64,000 nt of DNA, from contig JALQCR010000027.1 of the NCBI GenBank assembly GCA_023336205.1, positions 25,967 to 89,966 of the forward strand, read 5' to 3'. The position numbers and the translations under genes are program-made. Within the stretch, counting starts at the first letter, position 1. Each line of letters opens with the position of its first letter. Shown one piece after another: positions 48,969 to 57,847 of the stretch. Under the pieces are notes generated by a model. It was not told where the DNA came from and made no database searches. It was given only the letters and a program-made list of their open reading frames with translations. The DNA comes from Pseudanabaena sp. Salubria-1. Its GTDB lineage: Bacteria > Cyanobacteriota > Cyanobacteriia > Pseudanabaenales > Pseudanabaenaceae.

Positions 48969-49705
48969 ATGAGTCTAGAGGAGGCTATTTGCGAACAACG
49001 GGTGCATTTGCTCTGTCGATAGTGAGACGACAGGTGTTAAGTATATTTTGGCTACCCTGGTGGAGCAATCCTGCCAGTGTACGATGAAATTTATAAATCT
49101 GAGGCAAGAGGGGAAATTAAACATTACCTCGTGCGTCATGCGAGCAGGAGCCGTCCATGCTGATGGATATGCTCAGCCACTGGAAATGTGGTGCAGCGTA
49201 CAGACTTCGTGTCCTGGAGCAAACTAATCTGGTGACGGGTATTGCTGTCCAGCCCAATGGCTTGATTCCAATGGTGGTGATTCATAGGGCAAGTTCCTTC
49301 CTATGCGATCGGCACGGATGCATTTCAAGAAAACGGATATTTGGGGCACATTTCATCACCAATTGTTAAGCATTCCTATGTGATCTGGAGAGCTGAAGAT
49401 ATTGCGCGATCGTTGCCGAGGCTTTTCACATTGCGGGATCGGTCGCCCTACTCCGTATTAATCGATATTCCTAAGGACATTGCTCAGAAATCATTTGAGT
49501 ATAGTCCTGATGTGAAGATTGATTTGCCTGGTTATCAACCCAAGGTCAAAGGGTATTTGCATCAAATTGCCGCTGCGATCGCGTTGATCTCGTGAAGCCA
49601 AAAGACCATTACTTTACGCAGGCGGCGGTACGGTACTTGCCGATGCCCATGTTGAGCTTGCTGAATTAGTCAACGTTTTCAGTTGCCCGTGACCACTACT
49701 CCCCG
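48969..49705 (+). pseudogene. ilvB: Acetolactate synthase large subunit, partial and frameshifted
   Basis: Fragments in successive frames: TGAFAL, YIFGYPGG-like, PVYDEIYKSEARGEIKHYLV, NLVTGIA, IPMVVI, PIVKHSYVIWRAEDIARSLP, SVLIDIPKDIAQKSFEYSPD, LPGYQPKVKGYLHQIAAAIA, and GGGTVLADAHVELAELVN. This is the TPP-binding N-terminal third of IlvB, the first enzyme of branched-chain amino-acid synthesis. After about 49705 the homology stops although two thirds of the protein are missing, so the sequence is also truncated or chimeric. Confidence 0.8.
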
Positions 49706-50090
49706 GTTCTACGCGATCGCGTTAATGACATCGTTGATGAAGCCAGAGCCGAGGTTTTACGCTACTTCCAAAAAATCACCTTAAGAAGGCGGCAGTTTAT
49801 ATCCTGCTGAGAGAGCCAATGCTTGCTGGCGAGATTTCGGCATTTCGCCAGTTGTATTACTTGGCGGCATCACAGAACAGAGTACTGACTATCTAAGTAC
49901 AGAGGGATTGTAATATATGAACTTGCTGTATCAGAGCTGGGCAAGTACCGCCAGATGCGATGGTTGTTGGTTTAGAGGGGATTAAGACTGCAAGTTTAAA
50001 ACGTTTGATTCAGCTAAGAAATCTGAATTGGTTCCATATTTTGATTGCTTATAGAGCAGCTAAAACCATTTAGAACGAAATTATAGTGTT
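49706..50090 (+). other. Coding-like fragments, unassigned
   Basis: Short readable stretches such as RDFGISPVVLLGGITEQSTD and AMVVGLEGIKTASLKRLIQL occur in changing frames, so a gene probably lies here but is too damaged to name. Confidence 0.3.
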
Positions 50091-50143
50091 TTTGAATATA
50101 AACCAAATAAAGAATGCATCTTTATTTGGTTTTAATAAATATT

Positions 50144-50462
50144 TCAGACTTGTCGCCCAGAAGATAATTTATCTCCGCCATGAAATTTTATATTTCCTTC
50201 TAAAGAATTGTCATCCTGCAACTGTAACCAACCGCTACCAGCAGCCTCATATCGCATTCATCGTTGCCATCCCAAGTAAATTCAAACCTTCCCCAGATCT
50301 ATTTTCGACGACTTCCCCATCGATTTGTCCTGAAACCAAAAACCAAACTGAAAATCACCATTACCACTTTTGTCTACTGCACATGTTTCTGCACTTCCAT
50401 ATTGCAAAAGTCCTGTCCCAGAGTTCCATCTTTTTGATATGCCAAGTTCCAGCAAATTTCAT
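50144..50462 (-). pseudogene. Small conserved protein, frameshifted
   Basis: Frames joined by eye: MKFAGTWHI..MELWD, then NMEVQKHVQ, then GNGDFQFG, GQIDGEVVEN, FEFTWDGNDECD, and LQLQDDNSLEGNIKFHGGD. This WHIxxMELWD...FEFTWDGNDE pattern belongs to a widespread family of ~110-130-residue proteins of unknown function. At least three one-base breaks; probably sequence errors. Confidence 0.55.
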
Positions 50463-50565
50463 ACGTAAGAATCCTATATCAATTGCTTTGTGTAATAAAC
50501 TATAGCGGCTATTTACATGTGTTGTATCGCTTCGCTTCACCTTAACTTTTTTAGAGGTTGCAATC

Positions 50566-51300
50566 TTATGCAACAGAATCAAATAACATTGTGGTCAAGT
50601 ATAGCGATCAGCCCATTCTGTACCAAAGGATTTTCAGCACCTGACGAGTTTTGTCGTTTTGTTGCTGCTTTTCGCAATACATTGTTGATCTATGATCGAG
50701 CTTGCCACGTCAATCTCAGAGATTAGAGGCTTAGTCTCGCTAGCTATTTGGCAATGTGGAGAGTCAAAAAGTCGCCCACTCGTTGCAAAAATGCCTGCTC
50801 TCTAATGCACTCCATTGACGCACAAACAAACAAAATTTGAGAAAATATCTGCCCATTCTGGTAAAGCACGGGGTTGAGAGAAATTGAGATCAGGCAGTGC
50901 CGATAGAGCTTGGATTGTATCGAAATAGGTAGCGATCGCCCAGCATTTATACAGGCGAAAGGTCTGCGATCGCGGCACTAATCGCACCACCACGTCCACC
51001 AACAATATCAGCGCCAAATATAGGCAAAGCATATTCGGGATTCGGGAACATCACACAATGTAAAATATCCAGCCCGCTACCAACTTGCGCTAGTTCGAGA
51101 TGCAGCTTACGAAATTGGGGCGCTTGATAGCAAAGATTTTCGATCACTAGCTTTTCGCCTTCTAGATGCCCCTCAATATAGCCAAGTCCCTCTGGAACTC
51201 TATAGGGAGATAAATCTAGGTTGGTCTGCCATACTTTTTCGATGCATTCAGCTAACTGGCAAATTAAAGCATGTTGGCGGTTTCGCAATGATGCTGGCAT
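50566..51300 (-). pseudogene. pcyA: Phycocyanobilin:ferredoxin oxidoreductase, frameshifted (probably sequence error)
   Basis: The N-terminal half is clean: LRNRQHALICQLAECIEKVW, LSPYRVPEGLGYIEGHLEGE, QAPQFRKLHLELAQVGSGLD, LHCVMFPNPEYALPIFGADI and VGGRGGAISAAIADLSPV. The C-terminal half needs several frame changes (LPDLNFSQPRALPEWADIFS, FLQRVGDFLTLHIA, SNKTTKLVR, TTMLFDS-stop). Total 245 codons, the PcyA length. The enzyme reduces biliverdin to phycocyanobilin, the chromophore of ApcF and other phycobiliproteins, so loss would be hard to reconcile with apcF. Confidence 0.88.
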
Positions 51301-51362
51301 AAACTTCGATATACGTTTCTATTTGAGTATAGAACGGTGCTGCAACAAATCCCCATACCCAA

Positions 51363-51414
51363 TAAAAAAAAAAAAAAAAAAAACAAACTTGGGGGGGGCG
51401 GGCCCCCCCCCCCC
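51363..51414. other. A/G/C homopolymer block
   Basis: A run of about 20 A, then CTTGGGGGGGGCGGGCCCCC and C. Looks like a misread GC-rich hairpin of the kind seen elsewhere (GGGGCGGG/CCCGCCCC). Confidence 0.65.
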
Positions 51415-51492
51415 GACACAATTTTGGGTTTAATATGCACATGTTATTTAATCTTCATTCCTAAGCATCTTAAAATAATCAATTAGCCAGCG

Positions 51493-51535
51493 CCAAAATC
51501 TGTACCTCCCGCTACGCGGGAGGTACAGATTTTGG
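51493..51535. terminator. Hairpin upstream of M48-like gene
   Basis: 19-base perfect arms 51493-51511 / 51517-51535 (CCAAAATCTGTACCTCCCG). Confidence 0.65.
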
Positions 51536-51621
51536 AGTTTTATATTTAATTGAGCCTAGCTACTTAATTAGTGCGGTAAGTGTCAAAATAAGTTTTAATG
51601 TTGCGAGATTGAGGCGAAACG

Positions 51622-53682
51622 ATGTCACTAAAAGCTGGCAAAGCAGCCTTGCTGCGAAAGCATTACACCGAAGCGATCGCGATCTTGACTGAATATAGCC
51701 AAGAGAGTCCTGATCCAACCTCTAAAGACTATGTGCAAGCCCAAATATGGCTAGTTTCGGCATACAAAAAAACTGGACGTGCCGATAAAGCGATCGCTAT
51801 TTGTGAACAATTAGCCAAAACATCTGACCCACAGTTGCAAAAATGGGCTCAAAAATCATTAATCACACTTCAACAGGTGCTTGATGCCCCAACTGATGAT
51901 CGGATTAAGCGAAACGAAGATGTCGCTTCGGTCATCAAATCCGATCCTCGCCGCTATCGCAAAAAAGACGTTACCTTATCGCTCCCCTCTAGATACAATT
52001 ATTTCCTCATTGCGGCGATAGTATTGACTATCCTCGCAATCATTGGTTTGCAATTTTTAATCGGCTATGTAATTTCGCGAATTTTCACAGACTTCTTTTC
52101 TGAAGCATGGTTAAAGACAACGGCGATCGTTACGGCGATATTCAGCATCTTGCTGTTTTTTATGTCACCTTGGATTATCGACATTACCCAAAAGCAATAT
52201 CACCGCATTCAATGGATTACACTTGCCGATTTAGATGAAAGAAGTCCTGAATCCGTGGAGATCATTGAGAACTTTTGTGAAAAGTACAATATTTTTGTGC
52301 CTCGATTGGGATGGATTGAAGATGATGCTCCCGTTGCCTTTACCTATGGGGTAATCTCCAACTCAGCAAGAATTGTGGTCAGTCGTGGGTTATTTGACTG
52401 TCTAGATGATGACGAAATTGCAGCGGTTTATGCTTATCAGCTAGGACGAATTCGGAACAAGAGCTTTGCTGTTTTAACCTTTGTTTCTGCTCCTGTTCAA
52501 ATTCTCTATTACATCTATGTTCTATTGAGCCGCCAAAGTTATCGCGCTAAAAGTGCCAAGCAACTCTGGCAAGTTGCAGCGAGCTTTGCCAATGTACTCT
52601 ATTCCTTGAGTAATTATCTATTGGTTTGGCTTTCACACGCAAGTACGATTGTCAGCGATCGCTTTGCCGCAGAAGTCACTGGAAACCCCAATGCACTGGC
52701 AAGAGCGCTCCCAAAAATGGCTCGGCAAATGTTGCCTTACAATCAGCCAGCTATGCCCACCAATCGACTTTTAGAATCTACAAGAGCCATTGGCATCTGC
52801 GATCGCCAAACTATGACTGCGATCGGGCTAGCGATGGAAATAGCTCATTCAGGACAAACCGATCAAGATCCCTATCGAGTATTTCTCTGGGAACTATTTA
52901 ATCCTTGGCGGCGTTGGCTAGAGATTCATTCTACGCATCCCTTAGTTGGTAAAAGGATGAGATTTTTAGCTGGCTATTCCAAACAATTGGGGCTATCTAC
53001 TGAATATGACTTTGCGGAACTATTAAAAGAAGAGAAGAAACTTAATAAAAAGCTTTTATATCAAAATTTTTGGCGCGATTTATTAATTCAAGTCTCTCCT
53101 GTTGTTGGCGTTGCGATCGCATTAATTACAGCGTTGCTATTATCGCAACTGTATAACCGATGGCTACTACTAAGCCTATTAATGATTGGCTTAGGCTTAG
53201 GATTTATGCTGCAAGGTAGTTTGCACTATCCAGACTTTCGTAAAGTTACCGACACCGATCTGGTGAGCTTGCTCATCGATCCATATGCCAGCTATGTCCA
53301 AGGGCTTCCTGTGCAAATCCCAGGGGAGTTGCTCGGCTATGGTACTGATGAGTTTTATATTGGCTATTCAATGCGTTTGGAAGATCAGGGCGGCTTGGCT
53401 TTTATTAATTACATTCCCAATTTCCGTCAATGGATTATCGATCCTTCCAGTACCATCAAAAATCTAGAAATGCTTTGCGATCGCTCGGTAATTGCGACAG
53501 GCTGGTTTCGACGCGGTAAGTTCCCAATTATCGATCTGTCAACTTTGCAACCAATCATGGAGGATCGCCCCAAGCAACGCGCTTCTCTCACCAGCTATCA
53601 CCAATTCTGGAACAATATCGGCAGTTCCATTCTAGTTCTTCTAGGTTTATCGCTTTTACTCCTAACTTCACGGTTGTTCTAA
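51622..53682 (+). CDS. M48-like membrane protein with degenerate protease site
   Basis: 686 residues. An N-terminal TPR-like helical domain (1-90), two transmembrane helices (YFLIAAIVLTILAIIGLQFL; TTAIVTAIFSILLFFMSPWI), then an M48/HtpX-like domain (VAFTYGVISNSARIVVSRGL, CLDDDEIAAVYAYQLGRIRN), more helices and a soluble tail. The zinc motif HExxH aligns with YQLGR (272-276), and the downstream ExxxD-type ligand reads STIVSDRFAAEV. With His, Glu and His all replaced, catalysis is not expected. Similar cyanobacterial TPR-M48 proteins keep more of the motif, from memory. Possibly a scaffold or regulator. Confidence 0.82.
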   Translation: MSLKAGKAALLRKHYTEAIAILTEYSQESPDPTSKDYVQAQIWLVSAYKKTGRADKAIAICEQLAKTSDPQLQKWAQKSLITLQQVLDAPTDDRIKRNEDVASVIKSDPRRYRKKDVTLSLPSRYNYFLIAAIVLTILAIIGLQFLIGYVISRIFTDFFSEAWLKTTAIVTAIFSILLFFMSPWIIDITQKQYHRIQWITLADLDERSPESVEIIENFCEKYNIFVPRLGWIEDDAPVAFTYGVISNSARIVVSRGLFDCLDDDEIAAVYAYQLGRIRNKSFAVLTFVSAPVQILYYIYVLLSRQSYRAKSAKQLWQVAASFANVLYSLSNYLLVWLSHASTIVSDRFAAEVTGNPNALARALPKMARQMLPYNQPAMPTNRLLESTRAIGICDRQTMTAIGLAMEIAHSGQTDQDPYRVFLWELFNPWRRWLEIHSTHPLVGKRMRFLAGYSKQLGLSTEYDFAELLKEEKKLNKKLLYQNFWRDLLIQVSPVVGVAIALITALLLSQLYNRWLLLSLLMIGLGLGFMLQGSLHYPDFRKVTDTDLVSLLIDPYASYVQGLPVQIPGELLGYGTDEFYIGYSMRLEDQGGLAFINYIPNFRQWIIDPSSTIKNLEMLCDRSVIATGWFRRGKFPIIDLSTLQPIMEDRPKQRASLTSYHQFWNNIGSSILVLLGLSLLLLTSRLF

Positions 53683-53690
53683 AATGTAGA

Positions 53691-53721
53691 AGTCTTTTCT
53701 TCTGCAAGTTAAGAAAAGACT
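53691..53721 (+). terminator. Hairpin after M48-like gene
   Basis: 11-base arms 53691-53701 / 53711-53721 (AGTCTTTTCTT), AT-rich. Confidence 0.5.
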
Positions 53722-53764
53722 GTAAGATGTAAAATAAGAACAGCGATATATTCGAGATACTCCT

Positions 53765-54004
53765 ATGGAAAACCTACTTTCAAGAATTACATTTAGCAGA
53801 GAAGTTCTTTGTGGTAAGCCCATCATTCGAGGTTTGAGAATCTCAGTTGCCATGATATTAGAACTGCTTGCCAAAGGAGCGAGTATCCAAGAAATTCTAG
53901 AGGATTATCCAGAGCTAGAAATTGCTGACATATACGCGGCTTTACTTTATGCTCAGCGCCTTGTTGCCAATGAAGAAGTCTTTGAACGAGTGGCAGCATC
54001 CTAA
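53765..54004 (+). CDS. DUF433-type antitoxin
   Basis: 79 residues: ITFSREVLCGKPIIRGLRIS and AMILELLAKGASIQEILEDY then PELEIADIYAALLYAQRLV, the DUF433 (VapB45-like) signature with a winged-helix DNA-binding fold. It neutralises the PIN-like product of the next gene and probably represses the pair. ATG with a weak Shine-Dalgarno; 2 bases separate it from the toxin start. Confidence 0.88.
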   Translation: MENLLSRITFSREVLCGKPIIRGLRISVAMILELLAKGASIQEILEDYPELEIADIYAALLYAQRLVANEEVFERVAAS

Positions 54005-54006
54005 TA

Positions 54007-54390
54007 ATGAGATTTCTACTTGATGTCAATGCCAGTGGCGCTTTATCAACATGGCTTTTAGAGTTAGGTCATGAAGTTATATCTGTCAGTGATGTAAATC
54101 CGAAAATGTCTGATGATGATATTATTGCTTGGGCAGTGAGAGAAGAGCGAATTATCATTACTACTGATGTTGACTTTGAGCAAATGATTTGGCTACAACA
54201 AAAGTCTCATCATGGGGTTCTACGTTTAGAGAATCTGCCTAGATTAGAGAGAAAGAAACTACTTCAAGAAGTTTTGATAAATCATGGTCAAGATTTAGAA
54301 TCGAGAGCAGTTGTAATTGCAACTAAGCAAAAAATCAGAATTCGCTGGAAACCTTTGGATGCAATAGAACCTGATGAATTGAATTACTAA
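54007..54390 (+). CDS. DUF5615 PIN-like toxin
   Basis: 127 residues: MRFLLDVNASGALSTWLLEL at the N-terminus and DIIAWAVREERIIITTDVDF in the middle supply acidic residues of the PIN fold (Asp6, Asp56-57, Asp/Asp near IITTDVDF). Members paired with DUF433 (VapC45-like) are predicted RNases. Two bases after the antitoxin gene. Confidence 0.87.
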   Translation: MRFLLDVNASGALSTWLLELGHEVISVSDVNPKMSDDDIIAWAVREERIIITTDVDFEQMIWLQQKSHHGVLRLENLPRLERKKLLQEVLINHGQDLESRAVVIATKQKIRIRWKPLDAIEPDELNY

Positions 54391-54494
54391 CTAGCAAATT
54401 ATTAAGCCTACATAATATTGGCTCTACTTTTTTGATGGTGATTGATATAAAATATATTGAGCATACTGCGGTTTACAAATAGGCGATCGCGATC

Positions 54495-56453
54495 ATGTCT
54501 GCACAGTTCCAAATCCACAAAGACACCATTGACCAAGTAAGTCAAAGGGCAGACATCGTAGATATCGTCTCCGAGCGCGTTGTACTACGCAAAAGTGGGG
54601 CAAATTTTCGGGGCGCTTGTCCTTTTCATAATGGGACAAACGCCACAGCACTGACAGTGAATCCAGCGCGGCAGATGTATCACTGCTTTAACTGTGGGGC
54701 GGCTGGCGGTGCAGTCAAGTTTTTGATGGAGATCGATAAGCGATCGTTCTCTGACGTAGTTTTGGATTTAGCGAAACGATACAACGTTCCCATTGCCACA
54801 GTCGAACCTGAAAAAGCCAAAGAAATACAGCGTCAAATCTCCCATCGCGATCGCCTTTATGAAGTGATGGCTTTGACCACCAGTTTTTATCAACATGCCC
54901 TCTATGCCCATCAAGGCAAAGCAGCACTTGCCTATCTCAGCGAAAAGCGGCAAATGAGCAAAGATACAATCCAGAAATTTCAACTGGGTTATGCGCCTGC
55001 GGGTTGGGAAACCTTGATGGGTTATCTGGTGCAGCAAAAGCAGATTCCTGTGAGTTTAGTTGAAGAAGCGGGCTTGATCGTTCCACGCAAAACAGGTAAT
55101 GGATTTTATGATCGCTTCCGCGATCGCTTGATGGTTCCCATACACGATACTAGAGGTCGAGTAATTGCCTTTGGTGGGAGATCATTAGGAGATGAAGAGC
55201 CAAAATATCTTAACTCTCCTGAAACAGAACTATTCAGTAAGGGATCAGTTTTGTTTGCGATGGATAAGGCTCGCGATGCGATCGCTAAGTCTGACCAAGC
55301 AATTGTAGTAGAAGGATATTTCGATGCGATCGCCTTGCATCAAGCAGGAATTGAACAGGCGATCGCGACGATGGGTGTGGCTCTTAATGCTGACCAAATG
55401 AAGCAGTTATTGAGATATACCGAAACTAAGAATGTAATTCTGAACTTTGATGCCGATAAGGCAGGAATTACGGCGGCAGAAAAGGCGATCGCAGGTTTTA
55501 AGGAATTAGTATTTAATGGAACTGTGCAGTTGCGGGTGTTGACGATGCCCGATGGAAAAGATGCCGATGAGTATCTCAAACAACATAGTGCTGTAGCATA
55601 TCGCGATTTACTTAAAAATGCACCATTATTTCTCGATTGGCAAATCGATCAAATCCTTGCAGGTCAAGATCTTAACCAAGCCGATCGCTTCCAAAAAAGC
55701 AGCCAAGCGATCGCGCAATTATTAAATAATTTACCCGTTGATTCTTTCTTTCGCACCCATTACATCCATACTTCGGCACAACGCTTATCGCAGGGTAATT
55801 CTTATCTTGCATTGCGCCTAGAGCAAGATCTGCGTCGTCAGTTACGCAACACGCGCTGGAACAGCAATAAGCCTGCACCGTCGCTAACCACGACCACAAA
55901 TTCGCTACATATTGCCGAAACGCAACTTTTGCAAATTTATCTGCATTTCCCCCAACATCGGGCTTATTTATATCAAGAGATTGCGGAAGAAGAGAATATT
56001 GAATTTACGCAATCCAATCATCGCTATCTTTGGCAAATTATTCTCAATCTAATTCAAGAGAAAAAAACTTCCCTTGCTGCGGAAGAGCCTTACCCAGATC
56101 ATTTAGTGCAACAATTACAGATTCTCTGTGCAGAAACAACCGAGGTGGCTGAGCAACTACAGCATCTGCTCTGGCTTGACGAAAACTCGCGAGTTGGGTT
56201 ATTGCGCCCTCAGATCTTAGTAAGAGCTGCGATCGCAAAGATTCAATACATCATGTGCGAGAAGCATGAGAAAGACTGGTTAAGCAAATATCAAAGTACT
56301 GATGTGATTGCCAATCCTGCTTTTGGTTATGAATGTCAAGCCAAAGTAAAAGAAGCAAGGCAACGGAAGGCTGAGATTCGTAAACAGATTGAAGTTACTT
56401 ATCTCGATCTGTCAGGTACTAGCACGAGTGAGACGAATATTATTGAGTTTTGA
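54495..56453 (+). CDS. dnaG: DNA primase
   Basis: 652 residues. N-terminal CHC2 zinc finger (ACPFH at 40-44 and YHCFNCGAAGG), the primase core (GYAPAGWETLMGYL, FYDRFRDRLMVPIHDTRGRV then AFGGRSLGDEEPKYLNSPET), TOPRIM EGYFDAIALHQAGIEQAIAT and LNFDADKAGITAAEKAI, and a helicase-binding C-terminus. It synthesises RNA primers for replication. In the zinc finger, NGTNATALTV stands where most primases have E-K-T-P-S-F-x-V, an unusual replacement. Start ATG at 54495. Confidence 0.95.
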   Translation: MSAQFQIHKDTIDQVSQRADIVDIVSERVVLRKSGANFRGACPFHNGTNATALTVNPARQMYHCFNCGAAGGAVKFLMEIDKRSFSDVVLDLAKRYNVPIATVEPEKAKEIQRQISHRDRLYEVMALTTSFYQHALYAHQGKAALAYLSEKRQMSKDTIQKFQLGYAPAGWETLMGYLVQQKQIPVSLVEEAGLIVPRKTGNGFYDRFRDRLMVPIHDTRGRVIAFGGRSLGDEEPKYLNSPETELFSKGSVLFAMDKARDAIAKSDQAIVVEGYFDAIALHQAGIEQAIATMGVALNADQMKQLLRYTETKNVILNFDADKAGITAAEKAIAGFKELVFNGTVQLRVLTMPDGKDADEYLKQHSAVAYRDLLKNAPLFLDWQIDQILAGQDLNQADRFQKSSQAIAQLLNNLPVDSFFRTHYIHTSAQRLSQGNSYLALRLEQDLRRQLRNTRWNSNKPAPSLTTTTNSLHIAETQLLQIYLHFPQHRAYLYQEIAEEENIEFTQSNHRYLWQIILNLIQEKKTSLAAEEPYPDHLVQQLQILCAETTEVAEQLQHLLWLDENSRVGLLRPQILVRAAIAKIQYIMCEKHEKDWLSKYQSTDVIANPAFGYECQAKVKEARQRKAEIRKQIEVTYLDLSGTSTSETNIIEF

Positions 56454-56491
56454 AATGATATATTTTAGTTTAATCTGTGGACTTAAATCTA

Positions 56492-57076
56492 ATGACCCAA
56501 GCGATCGCCAATCTAGAATTAGCTAACCCTAAAGCTTTGACAGATCAAGAGTTTATGTCATTGCCTGAAAATGGCAACCTTTATGAATATGTGGATGGAG
56601 AGCTAATTGTTGTGGCAAATTCAGGTGTAGAGCATGGCTATTTAGCACTTACTCTCGGATATTTTTTGACAGGCTTTGTGCGTACTCATAAGCTTGGTGT
56701 AACTTGTGACTCTAGTACAGCTTTCAAGATGAAAACAGGCAATAAGCGATCGCCTGATCTTGCGTTTATTGCTAGAGAACGCTTACAAGGATTAAAGCGG
56801 CTACCAAAAGGATTTTTTGATGGGGCTCCAGATTTAGCTGTAGAGATTATTTCTCCCAATAACACTTTTGAGGAAATCCATAACAAGCTCGTAGAGTATT
56901 TTGAGAATGGGACTCGGTTGGTATGGGTAATCTTGCCCGATGAAGAATGTGTATTGGTTTACCATAAACCTAAACCATCAAAGCTTTTGCAGTTAGAAGA
57001 CAACCTTGATGGAGAAGATGTTATTCCTGATTTTAGCCTTCCTTTGTTAGAACTATTTCAAGAATTATCTTTTTAA
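56492..57076 (+). CDS. Uma2-family putative endonuclease (1)
   Basis: 194 residues from the ATG at 56492; an in-frame GTG lies at 56477. Uma2/DUF820 fold: YEYVDGELIVVANSGVEHGY, RSPDLAFIARERLQGL, FFDGAPDLAVEIISPNNTFE and RLVWVILPDEECVLVYHKPK. The PD-(D/E)XK residues are the Asp of RSPDLAF and Glu of AVEIISP. These proteins are multiplied in cyanobacteria; function unknown. It ends one base before the converging Uma2 gene. Confidence 0.88.
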   Translation: MTQAIANLELANPKALTDQEFMSLPENGNLYEYVDGELIVVANSGVEHGYLALTLGYFLTGFVRTHKLGVTCDSSTAFKMKTGNKRSPDLAFIARERLQGLKRLPKGFFDGAPDLAVEIISPNNTFEEIHNKLVEYFENGTRLVWVILPDEECVLVYHKPKPSKLLQLEDNLDGEDVIPDFSLPLLELFQELSF

Positions 57077-57781
57077 TCAAGTTAGTGTATCGGGATCAAC
57101 TCCAAGTTCACGTAACTTCGCTGCTAATATTTCTGCCTTTTCAGCGCTCCATAATAGCAATTTGCCAGAGCGATCATACCAACGCAACCAGTTTATTGGT
57201 TGCCCTAGCCTTGTTCCAGACCAAATCCCTAGAAACAGATCTACTTCTGGAATCCATACCTGTCCTTGAGTATTAGCTTCTTGAAGCATATAACGACCAT
57301 TCTGGAAGCAGCGCACTTCTAAACTTGGAACAGCAGGATCGTAAATAATATAAGTTGGCACTTGGAGAAGTCGTTCGTAGAAATAAAGATTGCCATAGGG
57401 AGGAGTAGCTTTGATTGAAAGCTCACCACCTTCTGTTTCCGAGAGGAATTCCATCACGATTGCTACTGGCTCACCTTCTAGATTAGGAGTGTAACTGCGT
57501 CGTGTCATCTCTTTGCTAACAGGAGAAACCTTAGGCACATAAAACCAATCAGGAGCTTTGACAATAGTTCGCGAATTTACTGAGGCAACTAAACCAAAGT
57601 TAGAACCAATGAGCATTTCTGCTTGAATCAGTCCTGCGGCTCCTAATGCATCGGTGAGAGCAGCAGCCAAAATCGGTTGTTGAATATTTTCCACTGGATC
57701 ATCTGGTAATACAAAGTCAGCAGGTAAAGCTACCCAAGTAATTTTTGGCTCGGTTTTGATGGGTGAGACTTGGAGAACCAT
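57077..57781 (-). CDS. Uma2-family protein (2), divergent type
   Basis: 234 residues. Contains the Uma2 core in a longer form: VKAPDWFYVPKVSPVSKEMT, EPVAIVMEFLSETEGGELSI, YLFYERLLQVPTYIIYDPAV-like text, and the C-terminal WIPEVDLFLGIWSGTRLGQP. The subgroup has a leucine/proline N-terminus (DFVLPDDPVENIQQPILAAA). Converges with the first Uma2 gene without a gap. Function unknown. Confidence 0.82.
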   Translation of the reverse strand: MVLQVSPIKTEPKITWVALPADFVLPDDPVENIQQPILAAALTDALGAAGLIQAEMLIGSNFGLVASVNSRTIVKAPDWFYVPKVSPVSKEMTRRSYTPNLEGEPVAIVMEFLSETEGGELSIKATPPYGNLYFYERLLQVPTYIIYDPAVPSLEVRCFQNGRYMLQEANTQGQVWIPEVDLFLGIWSGTRLGQPINWLRWYDRSGKLLLWSAEKAEILAAKLRELGVDPDTLT

Positions 57782-57847
57782 AAAATTGACCTCAACCGCA
57801 AAATTTAAGTAATTCGCTGTGTTTAGTATAGCTTTGAAAGCTCTTGA

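Larger units (their letters stand above)
47621..51420. other. Low-reliability segment with many frame breaks
   Basis: Begins with AGGGGGGCCTAGCGCGCCGGG and T tracts (47621-47667) and ends with an A tract and G/C runs (51363-51414). Between them petH, ilvB, a small gene and pcyA each break frame several times, although all are normally intact in a phototroph. Sequence on both sides reads cleanly. I attribute this to sequencing or assembly error. Confidence 0.75.

Noticed and set aside
54600..54720. dnaG inactivation because of the unusual zinc-finger text NGTNATALTV
   Set aside because: The four metal ligands (Cys, His, Cys, Cys) and the rest of the protein are intact, so it is treated as a variant.
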